A stretch of DNA of 64,000 nt. Source: Streptomyces sp. Je 1-369 (lineage in GTDB: Bacteria; Actinomycetota; Actinomycetes; Streptomycetales; Streptomycetaceae). Below, in pieces: positions 23,401-34,296 of the stretch. The stretch is from assembly GCF_026810505.1 (NCBI RefSeq), contig NZ_CP101750.1, forward strand, positions 8,110,515 through 8,174,514. The letters run 5' to 3'. Numbering within the stretch: position 1 is the stretch's first letter; the number at the start of each line of letters is the position of its first letter. The translations under genes and the position numbers were made by a program. The notes below the pieces were generated by a model, which worked only from the letters and a program-made list of their open reading frames with translations, was not told the DNA's origin and made no database searches.

Positions 23401-26400
23401 GCTCGGCATCGAACGAGCCGGCGCCGATGACTCGTTCTTCGCGCTCGGCGGCGACTCCATCTCGTCGATGATGCTGGTGTCCGGCGCCCGCCGCGCGGGC
23501 CTCGCCGTCACCGCGCGCCAGGTCTTCGAGCACCGCACCCCGGCAGCCCTCGCGCTCGTCGCCGTCCCGACGCGGGCCACGCCCGCGGGCGGCGGCGACC
23601 CCGGCACCGGAGAGGTCCCGCTCACACCGGTCATGCACGAACTGCTCGACCGCGTCGGCGCCGAGGCGACGGGCCGCGTCGTCCAGACCGCAGTCGTCGA
23701 GGCCCCGGCAGGCCTGAGCACCGAGACGCTCGCCGACGCGGTGCGAGCCGTGGTCGACCACCACGACGTGCTGCGCGCCCGGCTCGAAACGGAACCGGAG
23801 CGGCGCCTCGTCGTGTCCGGTCCCGGCACCGTACCCGCCGGGTCGTTCGTACGCCGCTACGACGCCACCGGCACGGCCCCCGACGAACTGCCCCGGATCG
23901 TCGCCGAGGAGACCCGCGCCGCGGTGGCGCGGCTCGACCCGCGGACCGGGGTCATGCTCCAGGTGGTCTGGCTCGACCTGGGCCCCGGCAGCCCCGGGCG
24001 GCTCGTCCTGGTCGTCGACCACCTCGTGATGGACGCCGTGTCGTGGCGGATCCTGCTGCCCGACCTGGAGCAGGCGTGCGCCGCGACCGCGGCGGGCCGC
24101 ACACCCGAACTCGCGCCCGTGCCCACGTCGTTCCGGCACTGGGCCCGCGCCCTCGCCGACCAGGCGACCGGCGCGGAACGGACGGCGGAACTCGACGCGT
24201 GGACGCAGCTCCTCCAGGGCCCCGACCCGCAGTTCACCGCCCTGGCCCCGGACCCGGCCCTCGACCTCGCCGACACCGTGCGGCGCGTGTCGGTCACCGT
24301 CCCCGCCCCGGTCACGTCCGCGCTCCTGACCGGCGTACCGGAGGCGTTCCACGCGGGCGTCGACGACGTGCTCCTGACCGGACTCGCCGCGGCCGTCACG
24401 GAGTGGGCCGACGGAGGCGTGCCCGAGGGCGGCTTCCTCGTGGACGTGGAAGGACATGGCCGGATCGCCCTCTCCGAGACCATGGACCTCTCCCGCACGG
24501 TCGGCTGGTTCACCGGCACCCACCCCGTGCGGCTCGACGCGGGAAAGCCCGACTTCGAGGACCTGCGGGAAGGCGGCCCCGACGCGGGCATCGCCGTCAA
24601 GCGCGTCAAGGAACAGGTGCGCGCGGTCCCCGGCGACGGCCTCGGCCACGGCCTGCTGCGCCACCTCAACCTCGAGACCGCCGCAGAACTCGCCGCCCTG
24701 CCCGCCGCCCGCATCGGCTTCACCTACCTCGGCCGCATCCCGTCGGGACCGGCGGACGGAAGCGCCGACGTACCGGTGAGCGACGACCGAGGTCCCGCGG
24801 ACGGCCGGTTCCCCGTGGCGCACCCGCTGGAACTCGCGGGCGTCGTCCACGACGGCCCCGACGGGCCCCGCCTCACCCTCAGCCTCGACGCGCCGCACCG
24901 CCTGCTCGACGAGACGGCGGCCCGGGTACTGGTCGAGGGCTGGGCCGCCATGCTGACCGGACTTGCCGCGCACGTCGACGAGCCCACCGCGGGCGGCCAC
25001 ACCGCCTCCGACTTCCCGCTCGTCACCCTCGACCAGCCCCAGATCGACAAGCTGGAGACGGCCGCACCGGACCTGGTCGACATCTGGCCGCTCTCACCGC
25101 TCCAGGAAGGCCTCCTCTTCCACGCCCTGTTCGACCGGCAGAGCACCGACGTCTACGTCGAGCAGATGATCGTGGGCCTGGAAGGACCGCTCGACGCGGC
25201 ACGCCTGCGCGCGTCCTGGCAGGCGCTCCTCGACCGGCACGCCAGCCTGCGGGTGGGCTTCCGCCAGGTGGCGGGCTCCGGACAGTCCGTGCAGGTCGTC
25301 GCCGACCGGGCGACCCTGCCGTGGCGCGAGGAGGACCTCTCCGAGCTCGACGACGACGCGGCGTGGGAGGAGTCCGAACGGCTCGGCAGGGAGGACCGCG
25401 CCAAGGGCTTCGACCTGGCGAAGCCGCCCCTGGTGAAGGTGCTCCTGGCCAGGACGGGCCAGGACCGCTACCGCATGATGGTGACGCTCCATCACATCGT
25501 GCTCGACGGCTGGTCGTTGCCCGTCCTGCGCCGCGAACTGTGGGCCTGCTACGAAGCCGGCGGCACCGCGGCGGGACTGCCCCCGGTGACCCCGTACCGC
25601 GACTACCTGACCTGGCTGGGGCAGCAGGACAAGGAGGCGGCGCAGGAGGCCTGGCGCGCGGAGCTGACCGGCGCGGACGAGCCGACGCAGGTCGTCCCGA
25701 TGGCGCCCGGCGCGGTCGCCGCGACCGACCCGGACGCCGCGTCCGGCGAGGTCTTCGCCGTCGCGGGACCGGCGCTCGACCGCAGGCTCGGCGAACTGGC
25801 CCGCGCCCAGGGCGTGACGCTGAACACCGTCGTCCAGACCGCCTGGGCCCTGGTCGTCGGGCAGCTCGCGGGCCGTCAGGACGTCGTCTTCGGCGCCTCC
25901 GTGGCCGGCCGCCCGGCCGACCTGCCCGGCATGGAGAACATGCTCGGCCTGTTCATCAACACCGTCCCGGTACGGGTGCGGTTCGCCCCCGCGCTGACCG
26001 TCGCGGAGGTCCTCACGGACGTCCAGGGACGGCAGTCCGCCCTGATGGACCACCAGTACCTCAGCCTCGGCGACATCCAGCGCGTGGCGGGCCGCGGAGC
26101 GACCTTCGACACGCTGATGGCGTTCGAGAGCTTCCCCACCGGGACTACTGGGACCGCTGGGAACACCGGAACCGCTGGGACTGCCGGGTCCGACCCGTCC
26201 GCGCAGGGCGACGGCAGCAACCGCGAGCCGGGACCCGCAGGCGTGGAACTCACCGAAGCGGGCATGCGCGAGTCGATCAACTACCCGCTCGGCCTGGTCG
26301 TGGACCCGCTCAACGGTCTGCGGATGCGCCTGACCTACCGCCCGGACGCCTTCGACGAACCGACGGCCCACGCACTCCTCGACCGGCTCCTGAGGGCGCT

Positions 26401-29400
26401 GCGGCAGATGGCCGCGGACCCCGGGACGCCAGTCGGCAGGCTGCAGCTCTCCGACACCGCCGACCGGGCACGCGTCCTGGAGGAGTGGAACGACACGGAC
26501 GTGTCCCACCCGGACACCCTCATCCCCGAACTGTTCGCGGCACACGTGCAGAACTCGCCCGACGCGGTGGCGGTGCGGTGTGGTGAGGAGGCTTTGTCGT
26601 ACGCGGAGTTGGAGGTGCGGGCGGATCGGCTGGCGCGGCGGTTGGTGGGGCTGGGGGTGGGTCCTGAGTCGCGTGTGGGGCTGTGTCTGCCGCGTGGTGT
26701 CGACATGGTCGTGGGGGAGTTGGGGGTGTGGAAGGCGGGTGGTGCGTTCGTTCCGCTGGATCCGGAGTATCCGGCTGATCGGTTGTCGTTCATGGTGGCC
26801 GACAGTGGTGCGGGTGTATTGGTGGGTGCGGGGGAGAGCCTGGCGGGCGTGGCGGTCGGCGGGGCGCGGGTCGTGCTGCTCGGCGAGGACGACGCGGAGT
26901 GCTCCGAGGTCCCCGTTGGCGTGCGGCTGTCTGCGGAGCGGCTGGCGTACGTGATCTATACGTCGGGTTCGACGGGTCGTCCCAAGGGTGTGGCTGTCGC
27001 GCATGGTGGCGTGGCGAATCTGGCGGCGGCGATGCGTCCGGTTCTCGGCGTGGACGCGGGTGTCTCGGTGTTGCAGTTCGCGTCGTTCAGCTTCGACGCG
27101 GCGGTGCTGGATGTGGCGGTCACGCTGTCCGGTGGCGGCACGCTGGCGATCGCTTCCGCGGAGGAGCGGGCCGAGCCGTCCGCGCTCGCGGACATGATCG
27201 AGGCGGCCGGAGTCACCACGGCCAGCGTCGTCCCCTCCCTGCTCACCATGCTCGACCCCGCCTCCGTGCCCGGAGTCGGCAACTGGATCCTCGGCGCGGA
27301 ACTCATGACCGCCGCCCTCGCCAGCCGATGGACGGCACAGGCACGCGTGTGGAACACCTACGGCCCGACCGAGGCCACCGTGATGGCCACCGCGGGACCC
27401 GTCGACGAGAACATCAGGTCGCAGGACAGGCCCCCGGCGATCGGCCGCCCGCTGGACAACGTACGGACGTACGTCCTGGACGGCTTCCTGCACCCGGTTC
27501 CGGTCGGGGCGACGGGAGAGCTGTACGTCGCCGGGCCCGGGGTGGCCCGGGGCTACGTGGGGCGGCCGGACCTGACGGCCGAGCGGTTCGTGGCCTGCCC
27601 GTTCGGTGCGGGCGGCCGCATGTATCGCACCGGGGACCTGGCCCGCTGGACGGCCGACGGGCAGTTGTCGTTCGTCGGGCGTGCGGACGAGCAGGTGAAG
27701 GTGCGTGGGTTCCGGGTGGAGCCGGGGGAGGTCGAGGCGGTCCTTGCGGCGCATCCCGAGGTGCGGCAGGCCGCGGTGATCGCCCGCGAGGACCGGCCCG
27801 GCGACAAACGCATCGTCGGCTACATCGTGCCCGAGACCAAGGACCTGGAGATCCAGTCCGTACACGACCACCTGGCACAGGCGCTGCCCGACTACATGCG
27901 GCCCGCCTCCGTCGTGGTCCTGGAGGCGCTGCCGCTGACGGGCAACGGCAAGGTCGACCGCGCGGCCCTGCCCCGGCCCGACTTCGCCGGGCGCATCTCG
28001 GGCCGTGAGCCGGAGACCGAACTCGAAGCGACCCTGTGCGCGCTCTTCGCCGAGGTCCTCGGCCTGGAACGGGTGGGCGTCGACAACAACTTCTTCGACC
28101 TGGGCGGCGACTCCGGCCTGGCCATGCGCCTCGCCGCGCGGATCCGCGAAGAGCTCGGCAGCGAGCTGAGCATGCGACGGTTCTTCGGCGAGTCCACACC
28201 GCTCGGCGTGGCCCGGATGCTCACGTCCAAGGAGCTTCCGGAGCTGCGCCCCGTCGACCACCCGGAGGAAATACCCGTAACCGCCGGGCAGTTGCGGACA
28301 TGGCGGCTCGCCGAGGCGAACCCCGGCTCCGCGGCCCAGCGGGTGTCCATCGCCCTCAGCCTGGGCGGCAGGCTCGACAGGGACGCGCTGGCAGCGGCGC
28401 TCGCAGACGTCGCGGCGCGGCACGACATCCTGCGCACGGTCTTCGTCGGACCCGATGCGGGGACCGACGGCGCCGATGTTCCCGCCGGAACCGACGACGT
28501 ACGCCAGTGTGTCCTGGAGCCCGACGCCGAGGCCGCCCGCCCCGCCCTGCCCGTGACCGCCGCGACCGAGGAAGAACTGCCGCGGCTGCTCGCCGACCAC
28601 GCGGGGCACGAGTTCGACCTCGCCCGTGAGACGCCGTGGACGGCACGCCTCTTCGCGGTCGCGGAGACCGAACACGTGCTGCTCCTCGTCGTGCACCGCA
28701 TCGCCACGGACGACGCGTCGCTGATCGTCCTGGTCCGCGATCTGGCGGCCGCGTACGGCGCCCGCAGGGAAGGCCGCGCACCCGAACGGGCGCCGCTGCC
28801 CCTCCAGTTCGCCGACTACGCGCTCTGGGAACAGGAGATGCTGCGGGACGAGGAGGACCGCGACAGCCTCATCGGCGAGCAGTTCGCCTACTGGAAGAAG
28901 GCCCTCGCGGACGCCGAACCCGAGCAGGAACTGCCGGCCGACAGGCCCCGGGCCGCGCTGCCTTCGCACCGCGCCGACGAGGTACCGCTGGCCCTGGACA
29001 GCGCCACGCACATCAGGCTCGCGGAGATCGCCGAGGCCGACGGCGCCACCTTCTTCATGGTGGTGCAGGCCGCACTCGCGCTCCTCCTCTCCGGGCTCGG
29101 CGCGGGCACCGACCTCACCCTGGGCACGGTGCTGCCGCGCCGGGACGAGGAAGGCGACCTGGACGGCGTCGTCGGGCCGTTCGCCGACCCGCTCGTCCTG
29201 CGTACGGACGCGTCCGGCGACCCCACGTACCGCGAACTGCTCGGCCGCGCACGGGACGCTTACCAGCGCGCGGTCCAGAACCCGGACGTGCCCTTCGGGC
29301 GGCTCGCCGACGCTCTCGCGCTGCCCGCCGGGCACCGGCACCCCCTGTTCCAGGTGGTCCTGGAGATCCTCAGCGACTCCGCCGAGATGTGGGAGTCGCC

Positions 29401-31771
29401 GGAGCTGCCGGGCCTGCGCACCACACGCCTGCCGGTGGGCACCCCGGCCGCCCACCCCGACCTGGTCGTCGCCCTCACCGAGCGGCACGGCTCCGACAGC
29501 GGCCCGGACGGAGCCGACGGTACGCTCCGCTACGCCACCGAGCTGTTCGACCGCTCCACGGCATCCGCGCTCGCCCAGCGGCTCACCCGTGTCCTCCAGC
29601 AGGTGGCCGACGACCCCGAACTGCGCCTCAGCCAGGTGGAACTCCTCCTTGACGAGGCCGAGCGCCGCCAGGTCACCGAGCCCCGCGAAGCCACCGCGGC
29701 GCCGGTCCCGGACGGCACGGTCGTCGAGCTGCTCGCCGAACAGGCTGCGTTGGCCCCCGACGCCGTCGCCGTCATGGATCACGACGGGCCGCTCACCCAC
29801 GGCGCGCTGGACGCCGCGTCCGGGCAGCTGGCGCGGCGCCTCGCCGACCTGGGCATCGGCGCGGAGGACGTCGTGGTCCTCGCCCTGCCGCCCACCTCGG
29901 GCCTCGTCGTCGCGGTCCTCGGTGTGCTCAGGTCCGGCGCCGCCTGCCTGATCGCCGACCCGAACCGGCCCATGGAGGACGTGGCGTCGTGCCTGCGGCA
30001 GGTCACGCCCGCCGCCCTCGTGTGCACGTTCGCCATGGCCCCGCTCCTCGGCGACGGCGTGACGGTGCCCTTCCTGCTCCTCGACGATCCGAGGCTCGCC
30101 GCCGCCGACGGCGCGGCCCCGCAGACCGACCCGCCGCTGCCGACGCCCCTGCCACGCCAGGCGGCACTCGTCCTCGGCACCCCGGCACCGGACGGCACGG
30201 ACGGCACCGTCGCGGGCGCCGTCGTCGAACACCGCACCCTCGTCGACCACGCCGTACACCACCGGCACGCCGCCCCCACGCACCACGGGGTGACATTCCT
30301 CGACGTACGGGCCCCGGTCTCCGCGCTCCTGACACCGTTGCTCTCCGCCCTGTGCGCGGGCGGCGGCGTCCGGCTCGGCGTACCGGGCGAGGACGCGGCA
30401 CCGACCGCCGGGCCGGGAGGCGCGCAACACCTGGTCACCACCCGGGACCTGCTGTCCACCGCCGACGAACGGGCCGCCGACGAAGCGCCGTTCGCCGAGG
30501 TCACCGTGGTCGACAACGGAGGCACCCCGGCCGTCGACGACACCCGTGCCTGGCTGGCCGCCCACCCGCGGACCACCCTCGTCAGCGCCCACGGCGCGGC
30601 GGAGACCGGAGGCCCCTGGCTCGACCACCGGACGGGACCGGGCGAGACCCTGCCCGACCGTGCCCCTGTCGGCACCCCCGTGCCCAACGCGCGCGCCTAC
30701 GTCCTGGACGACTACCTGCGCCCGGTTCCGCCCGGCGGCACCGGCGACCTGTACATCGCGGGCTCGTCCCTCGCCCGCGGGTACGCGGAGGCCCCCGGCC
30801 TCACCGGGCAACGCTTCGTCGCCTGCCCCTTCGCGACGGCCGGAGGCGACCGCATGCTGCACACCGGGGAACGCGCCAGGCGGACCGCCGACGGTCTGCT
30901 CACCCTGCACGGAAGGGGACGCGGCGGAACCCGCGTGGTCGGACGCCGTGCGGGCGGTGACCACGGCGACCTGGAGATGCTGCTGCCGCTGCGGCCCAAG
31001 GGCGACCTCCCGCCGCTGTTCTGCATGCACACCGGTACGGGACTGAGCTGGGCGTACGCGGCGCTGCTCCGGCACCTGCCGCAGGACCGGCCCGTCTACG
31101 GCGTACAGGCCCGCGGGCTCGCCGAACCGGAGCCGCTGCCGCAGAGCCTGGAGGAGATGGCGGCCGACTACGCGGAGCAGATCAGGACCGTCCAGCCCGA
31201 AGGCCCCTACCACCTGCTCGGCTGGTCCCTCGGCGGCCTGATCGCCCAGGCCGTCGCCACGCACCTGGAGGAACAGGGCGAACGGGTCGAGCTCCTCGCG
31301 GTGATCGACGGCTACCCCGAGGAGTTCGGCGGGGCACAGTACAGCGACGCCCGGGCCGAGGACGGCCAGGACGGCACCACCGCGCCGCGCGCGAGCAACC
31401 TGGGGCTGCCGCCCGACGAAAACATCGGGCAGGACATGGACGAGGGACTCAGGGCCAACATGCGCCAGGTCATCGACAACGTGGGACGGCTCACCCCGCG
31501 CCACACGCCGCGCCGTTCCGCGGGTGACCTGCTGCTCTTCGTCGCGACGGAGGACCGGCCCGCGGTCACCCCGGCGGCCCCGGGCGACAGCTGGCGGCCC
31601 TACGTCGCCGGGAACATCGAGTCCCACGACATCGCCGCGAGCCACTACACGATGCTGCAGCCCGCGCCTTCGGCACGGATCGGCGGGGTCATCGCGGACA
31701 AGCTCCGGTCCGCGGACGGCACCGAAAGGAGTGACGGCACCGAAAGGAGTGACGGCACCGGAAAGGTGTGA
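20432..31771 (+). CDS. NRPS, terminal protein C-A-T-E / C-A-T-X-(degenerate A)-TE
   Basis: A 3,779-residue synthetase that adds the last two residues and releases the peptide. First module: C (HHILMDG), A with pocket D-G-L-S-V-G-T-V-M-K, T (Ser1009), E whose core is DHLVMDA (1196-1202) instead of HHxxxDG; the second His is kept, so activity is uncertain. Second module: C (HHIVLDG), A with pocket D-A-L-S-I-G-T-V-M-K, T (GGDSGL, Ser2561), no E. Then a C-like domain (about 2605-3065) with HRIATDD at 2755-2761, which fits the HRxxxDD signature of the X domain that docks Oxy P450s in glycopeptide assembly lines. About 425 residues (3085-3510) follow that resemble an A domain without its ATP-binding loop and catalytic Lys. 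The thioesterase comes last (GWSLGG with Ser3599; His3738 in ASHYTML). No carrier domain lies between X and TE. The start shares its ribosome-site leader with the preceding gene. The last codons are a threefold 18-base repeat. Confidence 0.95.
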   Translation: MTTRPRSLVEDVWPLSPLQEGMLFHASYDDQGPDVYTVQSTLAVEGPVDTARLRASWQALLTRHAALRACFRPVTGARMVQVIPREVALPWNETDVSALVEPEALAEIDRLAARERAQRFDLAVPPLLRLLLVRLGERRHRLVVTFHHILMDGWSMPVLLNELSQVYAAGGDASVLGRVAPYGEYVAWLGRQDKDAARDAWRAELSGADGSTLVAPKDPGRAPVLPDHVHTELPAELTHAVTELARTNGLTVNTVVQGAWALVLARLAGRTDVVFGATVAGRPAELPRVESMIGLFINTLPVRVRLDGAQPVAGLLARLQAAQSGLIAHQHVGLAEVQKIAGPAAVFDTLVLYENYPLPPAGPEPGPDAVTIRPAEASRDASHYPLTLVAVPGGDRMRFKLDYRPDLFDRTAAESVVRRFVRVLEQVTADPAARVGDIDVLEQAERSAVTERWNTTGRPLAAGSVVEAFEAQARRAPDTAAVRCGDDVLTYGELAERANRLARHLAGLGVGRERRVGLCLPRGTDMIVAELAVWKAGGAFVPLDPDHPADRLHYMITDSGADLVLATGATLADVPDGTARVVVLDETRTARAIAAEPGGPLGLPVGTEQLAYVIYTSGSTGRPKGVALAHRGVMNLAEAMRPALDLRDGVVMLQFASFSFDGAVLDVAVTLAAGGTLAIASAEERTEPDALAGMIRATGVAAASVVPSVLRTLDPETVAGVRNWVLGGEWLTADLASRWAGRARLWNTYGPTEATVMATVGRVDEGIKPVDAPPPIGRPLGNMRTYVLDGFLRPVPPGVSGELYVAGPGVARGYVGRPDLTAERFVACPFGEGGRMYRTGDLARWTAEGQLSFAGRADEQVKLRGYRIEPGEVEAVLAAHPSVREAAVIAREDLPGDKRLVAYVVPTAGDAEPGSGTPRDLDTEALHAFAATRLPAYMVPATTVVLDALPLTVNGKLDRAALPAPELAVRGGRDPRTPVETVLCDLFAEVLGIERAGADDSFFALGGDSISSMMLVSGARRAGLAVTARQVFEHRTPAALALVAVPTRATPAGGGDPGTGEVPLTPVMHELLDRVGAEATGRVVQTAVVEAPAGLSTETLADAVRAVVDHHDVLRARLETEPERRLVVSGPGTVPAGSFVRRYDATGTAPDELPRIVAEETRAAVARLDPRTGVMLQVVWLDLGPGSPGRLVLVVDHLVMDAVSWRILLPDLEQACAATAAGRTPELAPVPTSFRHWARALADQATGAERTAELDAWTQLLQGPDPQFTALAPDPALDLADTVRRVSVTVPAPVTSALLTGVPEAFHAGVDDVLLTGLAAAVTEWADGGVPEGGFLVDVEGHGRIALSETMDLSRTVGWFTGTHPVRLDAGKPDFEDLREGGPDAGIAVKRVKEQVRAVPGDGLGHGLLRHLNLETAAELAALPAARIGFTYLGRIPSGPADGSADVPVSDDRGPADGRFPVAHPLELAGVVHDGPDGPRLTLSLDAPHRLLDETAARVLVEGWAAMLTGLAAHVDEPTAGGHTASDFPLVTLDQPQIDKLETAAPDLVDIWPLSPLQEGLLFHALFDRQSTDVYVEQMIVGLEGPLDAARLRASWQALLDRHASLRVGFRQVAGSGQSVQVVADRATLPWREEDLSELDDDAAWEESERLGREDRAKGFDLAKPPLVKVLLARTGQDRYRMMVTLHHIVLDGWSLPVLRRELWACYEAGGTAAGLPPVTPYRDYLTWLGQQDKEAAQEAWRAELTGADEPTQVVPMAPGAVAATDPDAASGEVFAVAGPALDRRLGELARAQGVTLNTVVQTAWALVVGQLAGRQDVVFGASVAGRPADLPGMENMLGLFINTVPVRVRFAPALTVAEVLTDVQGRQSALMDHQYLSLGDIQRVAGRGATFDTLMAFESFPTGTTGTAGNTGTAGTAGSDPSAQGDGSNREPGPAGVELTEAGMRESINYPLGLVVDPLNGLRMRLTYRPDAFDEPTAHALLDRLLRALRQMAADPGTPVGRLQLSDTADRARVLEEWNDTDVSHPDTLIPELFAAHVQNSPDAVAVRCGEEALSYAELEVRADRLARRLVGLGVGPESRVGLCLPRGVDMVVGELGVWKAGGAFVPLDPEYPADRLSFMVADSGAGVLVGAGESLAGVAVGGARVVLLGEDDAECSEVPVGVRLSAERLAYVIYTSGSTGRPKGVAVAHGGVANLAAAMRPVLGVDAGVSVLQFASFSFDAAVLDVAVTLSGGGTLAIASAEERAEPSALADMIEAAGVTTASVVPSLLTMLDPASVPGVGNWILGAELMTAALASRWTAQARVWNTYGPTEATVMATAGPVDENIRSQDRPPAIGRPLDNVRTYVLDGFLHPVPVGATGELYVAGPGVARGYVGRPDLTAERFVACPFGAGGRMYRTGDLARWTADGQLSFVGRADEQVKVRGFRVEPGEVEAVLAAHPEVRQAAVIAREDRPGDKRIVGYIVPETKDLEIQSVHDHLAQALPDYMRPASVVVLEALPLTGNGKVDRAALPRPDFAGRISGREPETELEATLCALFAEVLGLERVGVDNNFFDLGGDSGLAMRLAARIREELGSELSMRRFFGESTPLGVARMLTSKELPELRPVDHPEEIPVTAGQLRTWRLAEANPGSAAQRVSIALSLGGRLDRDALAAALADVAARHDILRTVFVGPDAGTDGADVPAGTDDVRQCVLEPDAEAARPALPVTAATEEELPRLLADHAGHEFDLARETPWTARLFAVAETEHVLLLVVHRIATDDASLIVLVRDLAAAYGARREGRAPERAPLPLQFADYALWEQEMLRDEEDRDSLIGEQFAYWKKALADAEPEQELPADRPRAALPSHRADEVPLALDSATHIRLAEIAEADGATFFMVVQAALALLLSGLGAGTDLTLGTVLPRRDEEGDLDGVVGPFADPLVLRTDASGDPTYRELLGRARDAYQRAVQNPDVPFGRLADALALPAGHRHPLFQVVLEILSDSAEMWESPELPGLRTTRLPVGTPAAHPDLVVALTERHGSDSGPDGADGTLRYATELFDRSTASALAQRLTRVLQQVADDPELRLSQVELLLDEAERRQVTEPREATAAPVPDGTVVELLAEQAALAPDAVAVMDHDGPLTHGALDAASGQLARRLADLGIGAEDVVVLALPPTSGLVVAVLGVLRSGAACLIADPNRPMEDVASCLRQVTPAALVCTFAMAPLLGDGVTVPFLLLDDPRLAAADGAAPQTDPPLPTPLPRQAALVLGTPAPDGTDGTVAGAVVEHRTLVDHAVHHRHAAPTHHGVTFLDVRAPVSALLTPLLSALCAGGGVRLGVPGEDAAPTAGPGGAQHLVTTRDLLSTADERAADEAPFAEVTVVDNGGTPAVDDTRAWLAAHPRTTLVSAHGAAETGGPWLDHRTGPGETLPDRAPVGTPVPNARAYVLDDYLRPVPPGGTGDLYIAGSSLARGYAEAPGLTGQRFVACPFATAGGDRMLHTGERARRTADGLLTLHGRGRGGTRVVGRRAGGDHGDLEMLLPLRPKGDLPPLFCMHTGTGLSWAYAALLRHLPQDRPVYGVQARGLAEPEPLPQSLEEMAADYAEQIRTVQPEGPYHLLGWSLGGLIAQAVATHLEEQGERVELLAVIDGYPEEFGGAQYSDARAEDGQDGTTAPRASNLGLPPDENIGQDMDEGLRANMRQVIDNVGRLTPRHTPRRSAGDLLLFVATEDRPAVTPAAPGDSWRPYVAGNIESHDIAASHYTMLQPAPSARIGGVIADKLRSADGTERSDGTERSDGTGKV
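28250..29640 (+). other. X domain (P450-recruitment domain) within the terminal NRPS
   Basis: A condensation-fold domain after the last carrier domain. What is seen: it begins [13 protein letters not shown], keeps the C-family framework ([32 protein letters not shown]), but the catalytic HHxxxDG is HRIATDD (28,694-28,714). What is known: glycopeptide-antibiotic X domains carry HRxxxDD, do not form peptide bonds, and hold the Oxy P450s next to the carrier-bound peptide. Inference: the three P450s encoded just downstream dock here to cross-link aromatic side chains before release. Confidence 0.85.
29690..30960 (+). other. Degenerate adenylation-like domain between X and TE
   Basis: The stretch (residues about 3085-3510 of the terminal NRPS) aligns in order with A domains. 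It opens with [16 protein letters not shown], keeps [14 protein letters not shown] and [23 protein letters not shown] blocks, and retains [20 protein letters not shown]. The functional motifs have decayed. The YTSGSTGxPKG loop is replaced by [22 protein letters not shown] by HGAAETG, YRTGD by LHTGE, and the GRxDxQVKxRGxR segment by a Gly/Arg stretch. There is no NGKVDR lysine and no following carrier domain. It cannot be expected to activate an amino acid and is most simply a relic of a lost eighth module whose C domain is now X. A structural role is possible. Confidence 0.8.
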
Positions 31772-31823
31772 CGGAAAGGGAATTCCCGGCACCGCATTCC
31801 CGACACGGTATTCCCGACACGGC
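31715..31823 (+). repeat. Two short tandem repeats at the end of the terminal NRPS gene
   Basis: Three 18-base units (GACGGCACCGAAAGGAGT at 31,715 and 31,733; a variant at 31,751) encode the last codons, repeating DGTERS. Each carries an AAAGGAG ribosome-site-like string. Just after the stop, a 14-base unit ATTCCCGACACGG(T/C) is repeated at 31,796 and 31,810, before the first P450 gene. Confidence 0.8.
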
Positions 31824-31865
31824 GGAATGCGGTGCGCCACCCGGAAAGGGCGAAAGGGCCCCCGA

Positions 31866-33086
31866 ATGTCGAAGGCAGTGAGCACGTCCGCGCACACCCG
31901 CAGGGACGGCATCGAACCCGTACCGGAACTCGTCGAAATCGGCGCGCACACCCCGCTCGTCGAACTCGACACCGGCGGGCGCGCCCCGAGCCGCCACTGG
32001 CTCGCGACCGGCTACGACGAGGTGCGGGCCATCCTCGGCGACGACCGGTTCAGCATGCTGCCGCCCGACGACGGCAGGAACGGCGGAAAACGCCAGATCG
32101 AGGTCGGCAATCTGCGCCAGTACGACCCGCCGGACCACACCCGGCTGCGCAGAATGCTCACCCCCGAGTTCACGATGCGGCGGATCCGCAGGCTGGAACC
32201 CTTCATCGAGGAGATCGTCGAGCACTGCCTCGACGCGCTGGAGGGGGCGGGCAGGCCCGCCGACCTCGTGCGGCACTTCGCCTGGCCCATCCCCGGCCTG
32301 GTCGGCTGCGCGCTGCTCGGAGTACCCCGCGACGACGCGGCCGAGCTCGCCCGCAACCTCAACATCAGCAGGACCGGCACCGGCTTCGGCCGGCACACCA
32401 GCCGCGAGGAACGCGAACGCCAACGGGCCGCCGTCAACGCGTACATGACGTACATGAACAGGCTCGTCCGGCAGAAGCGCCGCGCCCCGGGCGACGACCT
32501 GCTCGGCATGCTCATCCGGCGGCACGGCGACGACCTCACCGACGAAGAGCTGACCGGCATGGCCGCCGCCATCATGGGCTCCGGCCTCGAGGACATCGGC
32601 GGCATGCTCGGCCTCGGCCCGCTGGCCCTCCTCGAACACCCCGACCAGCTCGCCCTGTTCCAGGACAGGCCCGACCTGCTCGACTCCGCCGTGGAGGAAC
32701 TCATCCGCTACGTCTCGTCGGTGCAGAACGCCACACCCCGCACCGCCCTCGTCGACGTGACCGTGGGCGGGCAGCTGATCAGGGCGGGCGAGTCCGTGAT
32801 CTGCTCCCTGCTCGCGGTGAGCCGCGACCCGGCAGGCGGCGCCATGGCGAACGGCGCACCGCAGGACACGCTCGACATCACCCGCGACAACTCCGGACAC
32901 CTGGCGTTCGGCCACGGCGTCCACCACTGCATCGGCGCGGTCCTCGCCCGCGTGGAACTCCGCATCGCGATATCGGCGCTCCTTCGCCGGTTCCCCAAGC
33001 TGAGCCTCGCCGTGCCGGCCGAAGAAATCCGCTTCCGCACCTGGACGCCCAATTATGGCGTCGACGAACTCCTCGTGCGGTGGTGA
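31866..33086 (+). CDS. Cytochrome P450 (Oxy-like cross-linking enzyme 1)
   Basis: A 406-residue bacterial class I P450. Heme loop FGHGVHHCIG supplies the cysteine ligand; the ExxR pair is in AVEELIR; TPRTA precedes the beta-1 region as in actinomycete P450s. The oxygen-activating I helix reads SGLEDIGG where most P450s have AGxDT, so the usual threonine is Asp. ATG 31866 follows an AAAGGG-rich leader. It is first of three P450 genes directly behind a synthetase with an X domain, the order seen for oxyA-oxyB-oxyC. The likely job is phenol or aryl coupling on the carrier-bound peptide with electrons from the ferredoxin at 35,546. Which ring it closes cannot be told from sequence alone. Confidence 0.9.
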   Translation: MSKAVSTSAHTRRDGIEPVPELVEIGAHTPLVELDTGGRAPSRHWLATGYDEVRAILGDDRFSMLPPDDGRNGGKRQIEVGNLRQYDPPDHTRLRRMLTPEFTMRRIRRLEPFIEEIVEHCLDALEGAGRPADLVRHFAWPIPGLVGCALLGVPRDDAAELARNLNISRTGTGFGRHTSREERERQRAAVNAYMTYMNRLVRQKRRAPGDDLLGMLIRRHGDDLTDEELTGMAAAIMGSGLEDIGGMLGLGPLALLEHPDQLALFQDRPDLLDSAVEELIRYVSSVQNATPRTALVDVTVGGQLIRAGESVICSLLAVSRDPAGGAMANGAPQDTLDITRDNSGHLAFGHGVHHCIGAVLARVELRIAISALLRRFPKLSLAVPAEEIRFRTWTPNYGVDELLVRW

Positions 33087-33165
33087 GCGCGGCTTCCTGG
33101 ACATCCTTGACGGGTGTGCGGAGCCGAATTCAGACTCGTGTGAAAGGGCGAAAGGATTCCGAGAA

Positions 33166-34281
33166 ATGCCCAAGCCACTGGACGAAACCGAGCAGTCGCC
33201 GCTCGTCGAGACCACCCCTCCCGGGACGCTGGACCGCGCATGGCTCGCCACCGGATACGACGAGGTGCGGGCGATCCTCGGCGACTCGGACCGCTTCACC
33301 ACACTGCCGCCCGCGGACAACATCGAGGACTCCCGGCGCCTCGTGCAGCCCGGCAACCTGCTGCACTACGACCCGCCCGAGCACACCCGGCTGCGGAAGA
33401 TGCTCACCGGCGAGTTCACACTCCGCCGGGTGCGCGTCCTCGAACCCCTCGTCGAGGGCATCGTGACCGAGCGCCTCGACGCCATGGAGGGCGCCGCGCA
33501 ACCCATCGACCTCGTACCGCACTTCGTGTGGCCCACCACCAGCCTCATCGGGTGCGCGCTGCTCGGCATACCCCGCGACGACCAGGCCGAACTCGCCCGC
33601 CATCTCGACACCAACCGCATCGACAACCCCGACAGGGACCAGCGGGACGCGGCGGGCAACTCGTACCTCGTCTACCTCAGCAAATTCACGGCACGGAAGC
33701 GCCGCAACCCCGGCGAAGACCTGCTCGGCCGGCTCATCCAGCGCCACGGCGACGACCTCACACCCGCCGAACTGACGGGCACCGCCGCGACACTCCTCGC
33801 CTCCTTCATCCAGAACGTGGGCGGCACGCTGGGGCTGGGCATCCTCGCCCTCCTGGAACACCCGGACCAGCTCGCCCTGCTCAAGGAGCGCCCGGAACTC
33901 ATCGACCACGCGGTGGAGGAGCTGATCCGCAGCGTCTCGATCATCTCGCACGCCTCACCCCGCACCGCCCGGGAGGACGTCACCCTCGCGGGCAGGACGG
34001 TCAAGGCGGGGGAGCCGGTCGCCTGCTCGCTGCTCGGCGCCAACAACACCCGCTCGCCCGGGGAGCCGACGGAGCCCATCGACATCACCCGGGACAACAG
34101 CCGCCACATGGCGTTCGGACACGGCATCCACTACTGCCTCGGCGCACCGCTGACCAGGATGGAACTGCGGATCGCGATCGCGGAACTGCTGCGCAGGTTC
34201 CCCGGGGTGCGGCTCGCCGCGCCGCGCGACGAACTCCGCTTCACGTCGAAGGCCGTGGAGACGCTGCCGGTGGCCTGGTAA
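33166..34281 (+). CDS. Cytochrome P450 (Oxy-like cross-linking enzyme 2)
   Basis: A 371-residue P450, shorter at the N terminus than its neighbours. It keeps the heme loop FGHGIHYCLG and ExxR (AVEELIR), but its I helix is the most unusual of the three: ASFIQNVGG, lacking both the acidic residue and the threonine. It is clearly close kin to the preceding P450 (shared WLATGYDEVRAILGD and DPPEHTRLRKMLT), and both genes have the same GAAAGGGCGAAAGG leader before the start, so they probably arose by tandem duplication. ATG 33166 is preceded by AAAGGA. It probably works on the peptide docked at the X domain. A non-catalytic partner role is also possible given the I helix. Confidence 0.88.
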   Translation: MPKPLDETEQSPLVETTPPGTLDRAWLATGYDEVRAILGDSDRFTTLPPADNIEDSRRLVQPGNLLHYDPPEHTRLRKMLTGEFTLRRVRVLEPLVEGIVTERLDAMEGAAQPIDLVPHFVWPTTSLIGCALLGIPRDDQAELARHLDTNRIDNPDRDQRDAAGNSYLVYLSKFTARKRRNPGEDLLGRLIQRHGDDLTPAELTGTAATLLASFIQNVGGTLGLGILALLEHPDQLALLKERPELIDHAVEELIRSVSIISHASPRTAREDVTLAGRTVKAGEPVACSLLGANNTRSPGEPTEPIDITRDNSRHMAFGHGIHYCLGAPLTRMELRIAIAELLRRFPGVRLAAPRDELRFTSKAVETLPVAW

Positions 34282-34296
34282 GGGGTAAGGGGCGAC

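Noticed and set aside
29690..30960. Counting the A-like stretch after X as a working eighth module
   Set aside because: ATP-binding loop, YGPTE, YRTGD and catalytic lysine are all lost and no carrier domain follows.
1564..31771. Assigning the product as complestatin, kistamicin or another named glycopeptide
   Set aside because: Predicted residues, absence of N-methyltransferase domains and the all-E layout do not match what I know of those backbones; upstream genes are not visible.
2065..31972. Very long open frames on the - strand opposite the NRPS genes (for example 2065-4851, 11122-15210, 20174-25000, 25094-31972)
   Set aside because: They follow from the high G+C at third positions of the + strand genes; the translations show no domains and are Arg/His/Gly-rich, while the + strand encodes complete NRPS domains.
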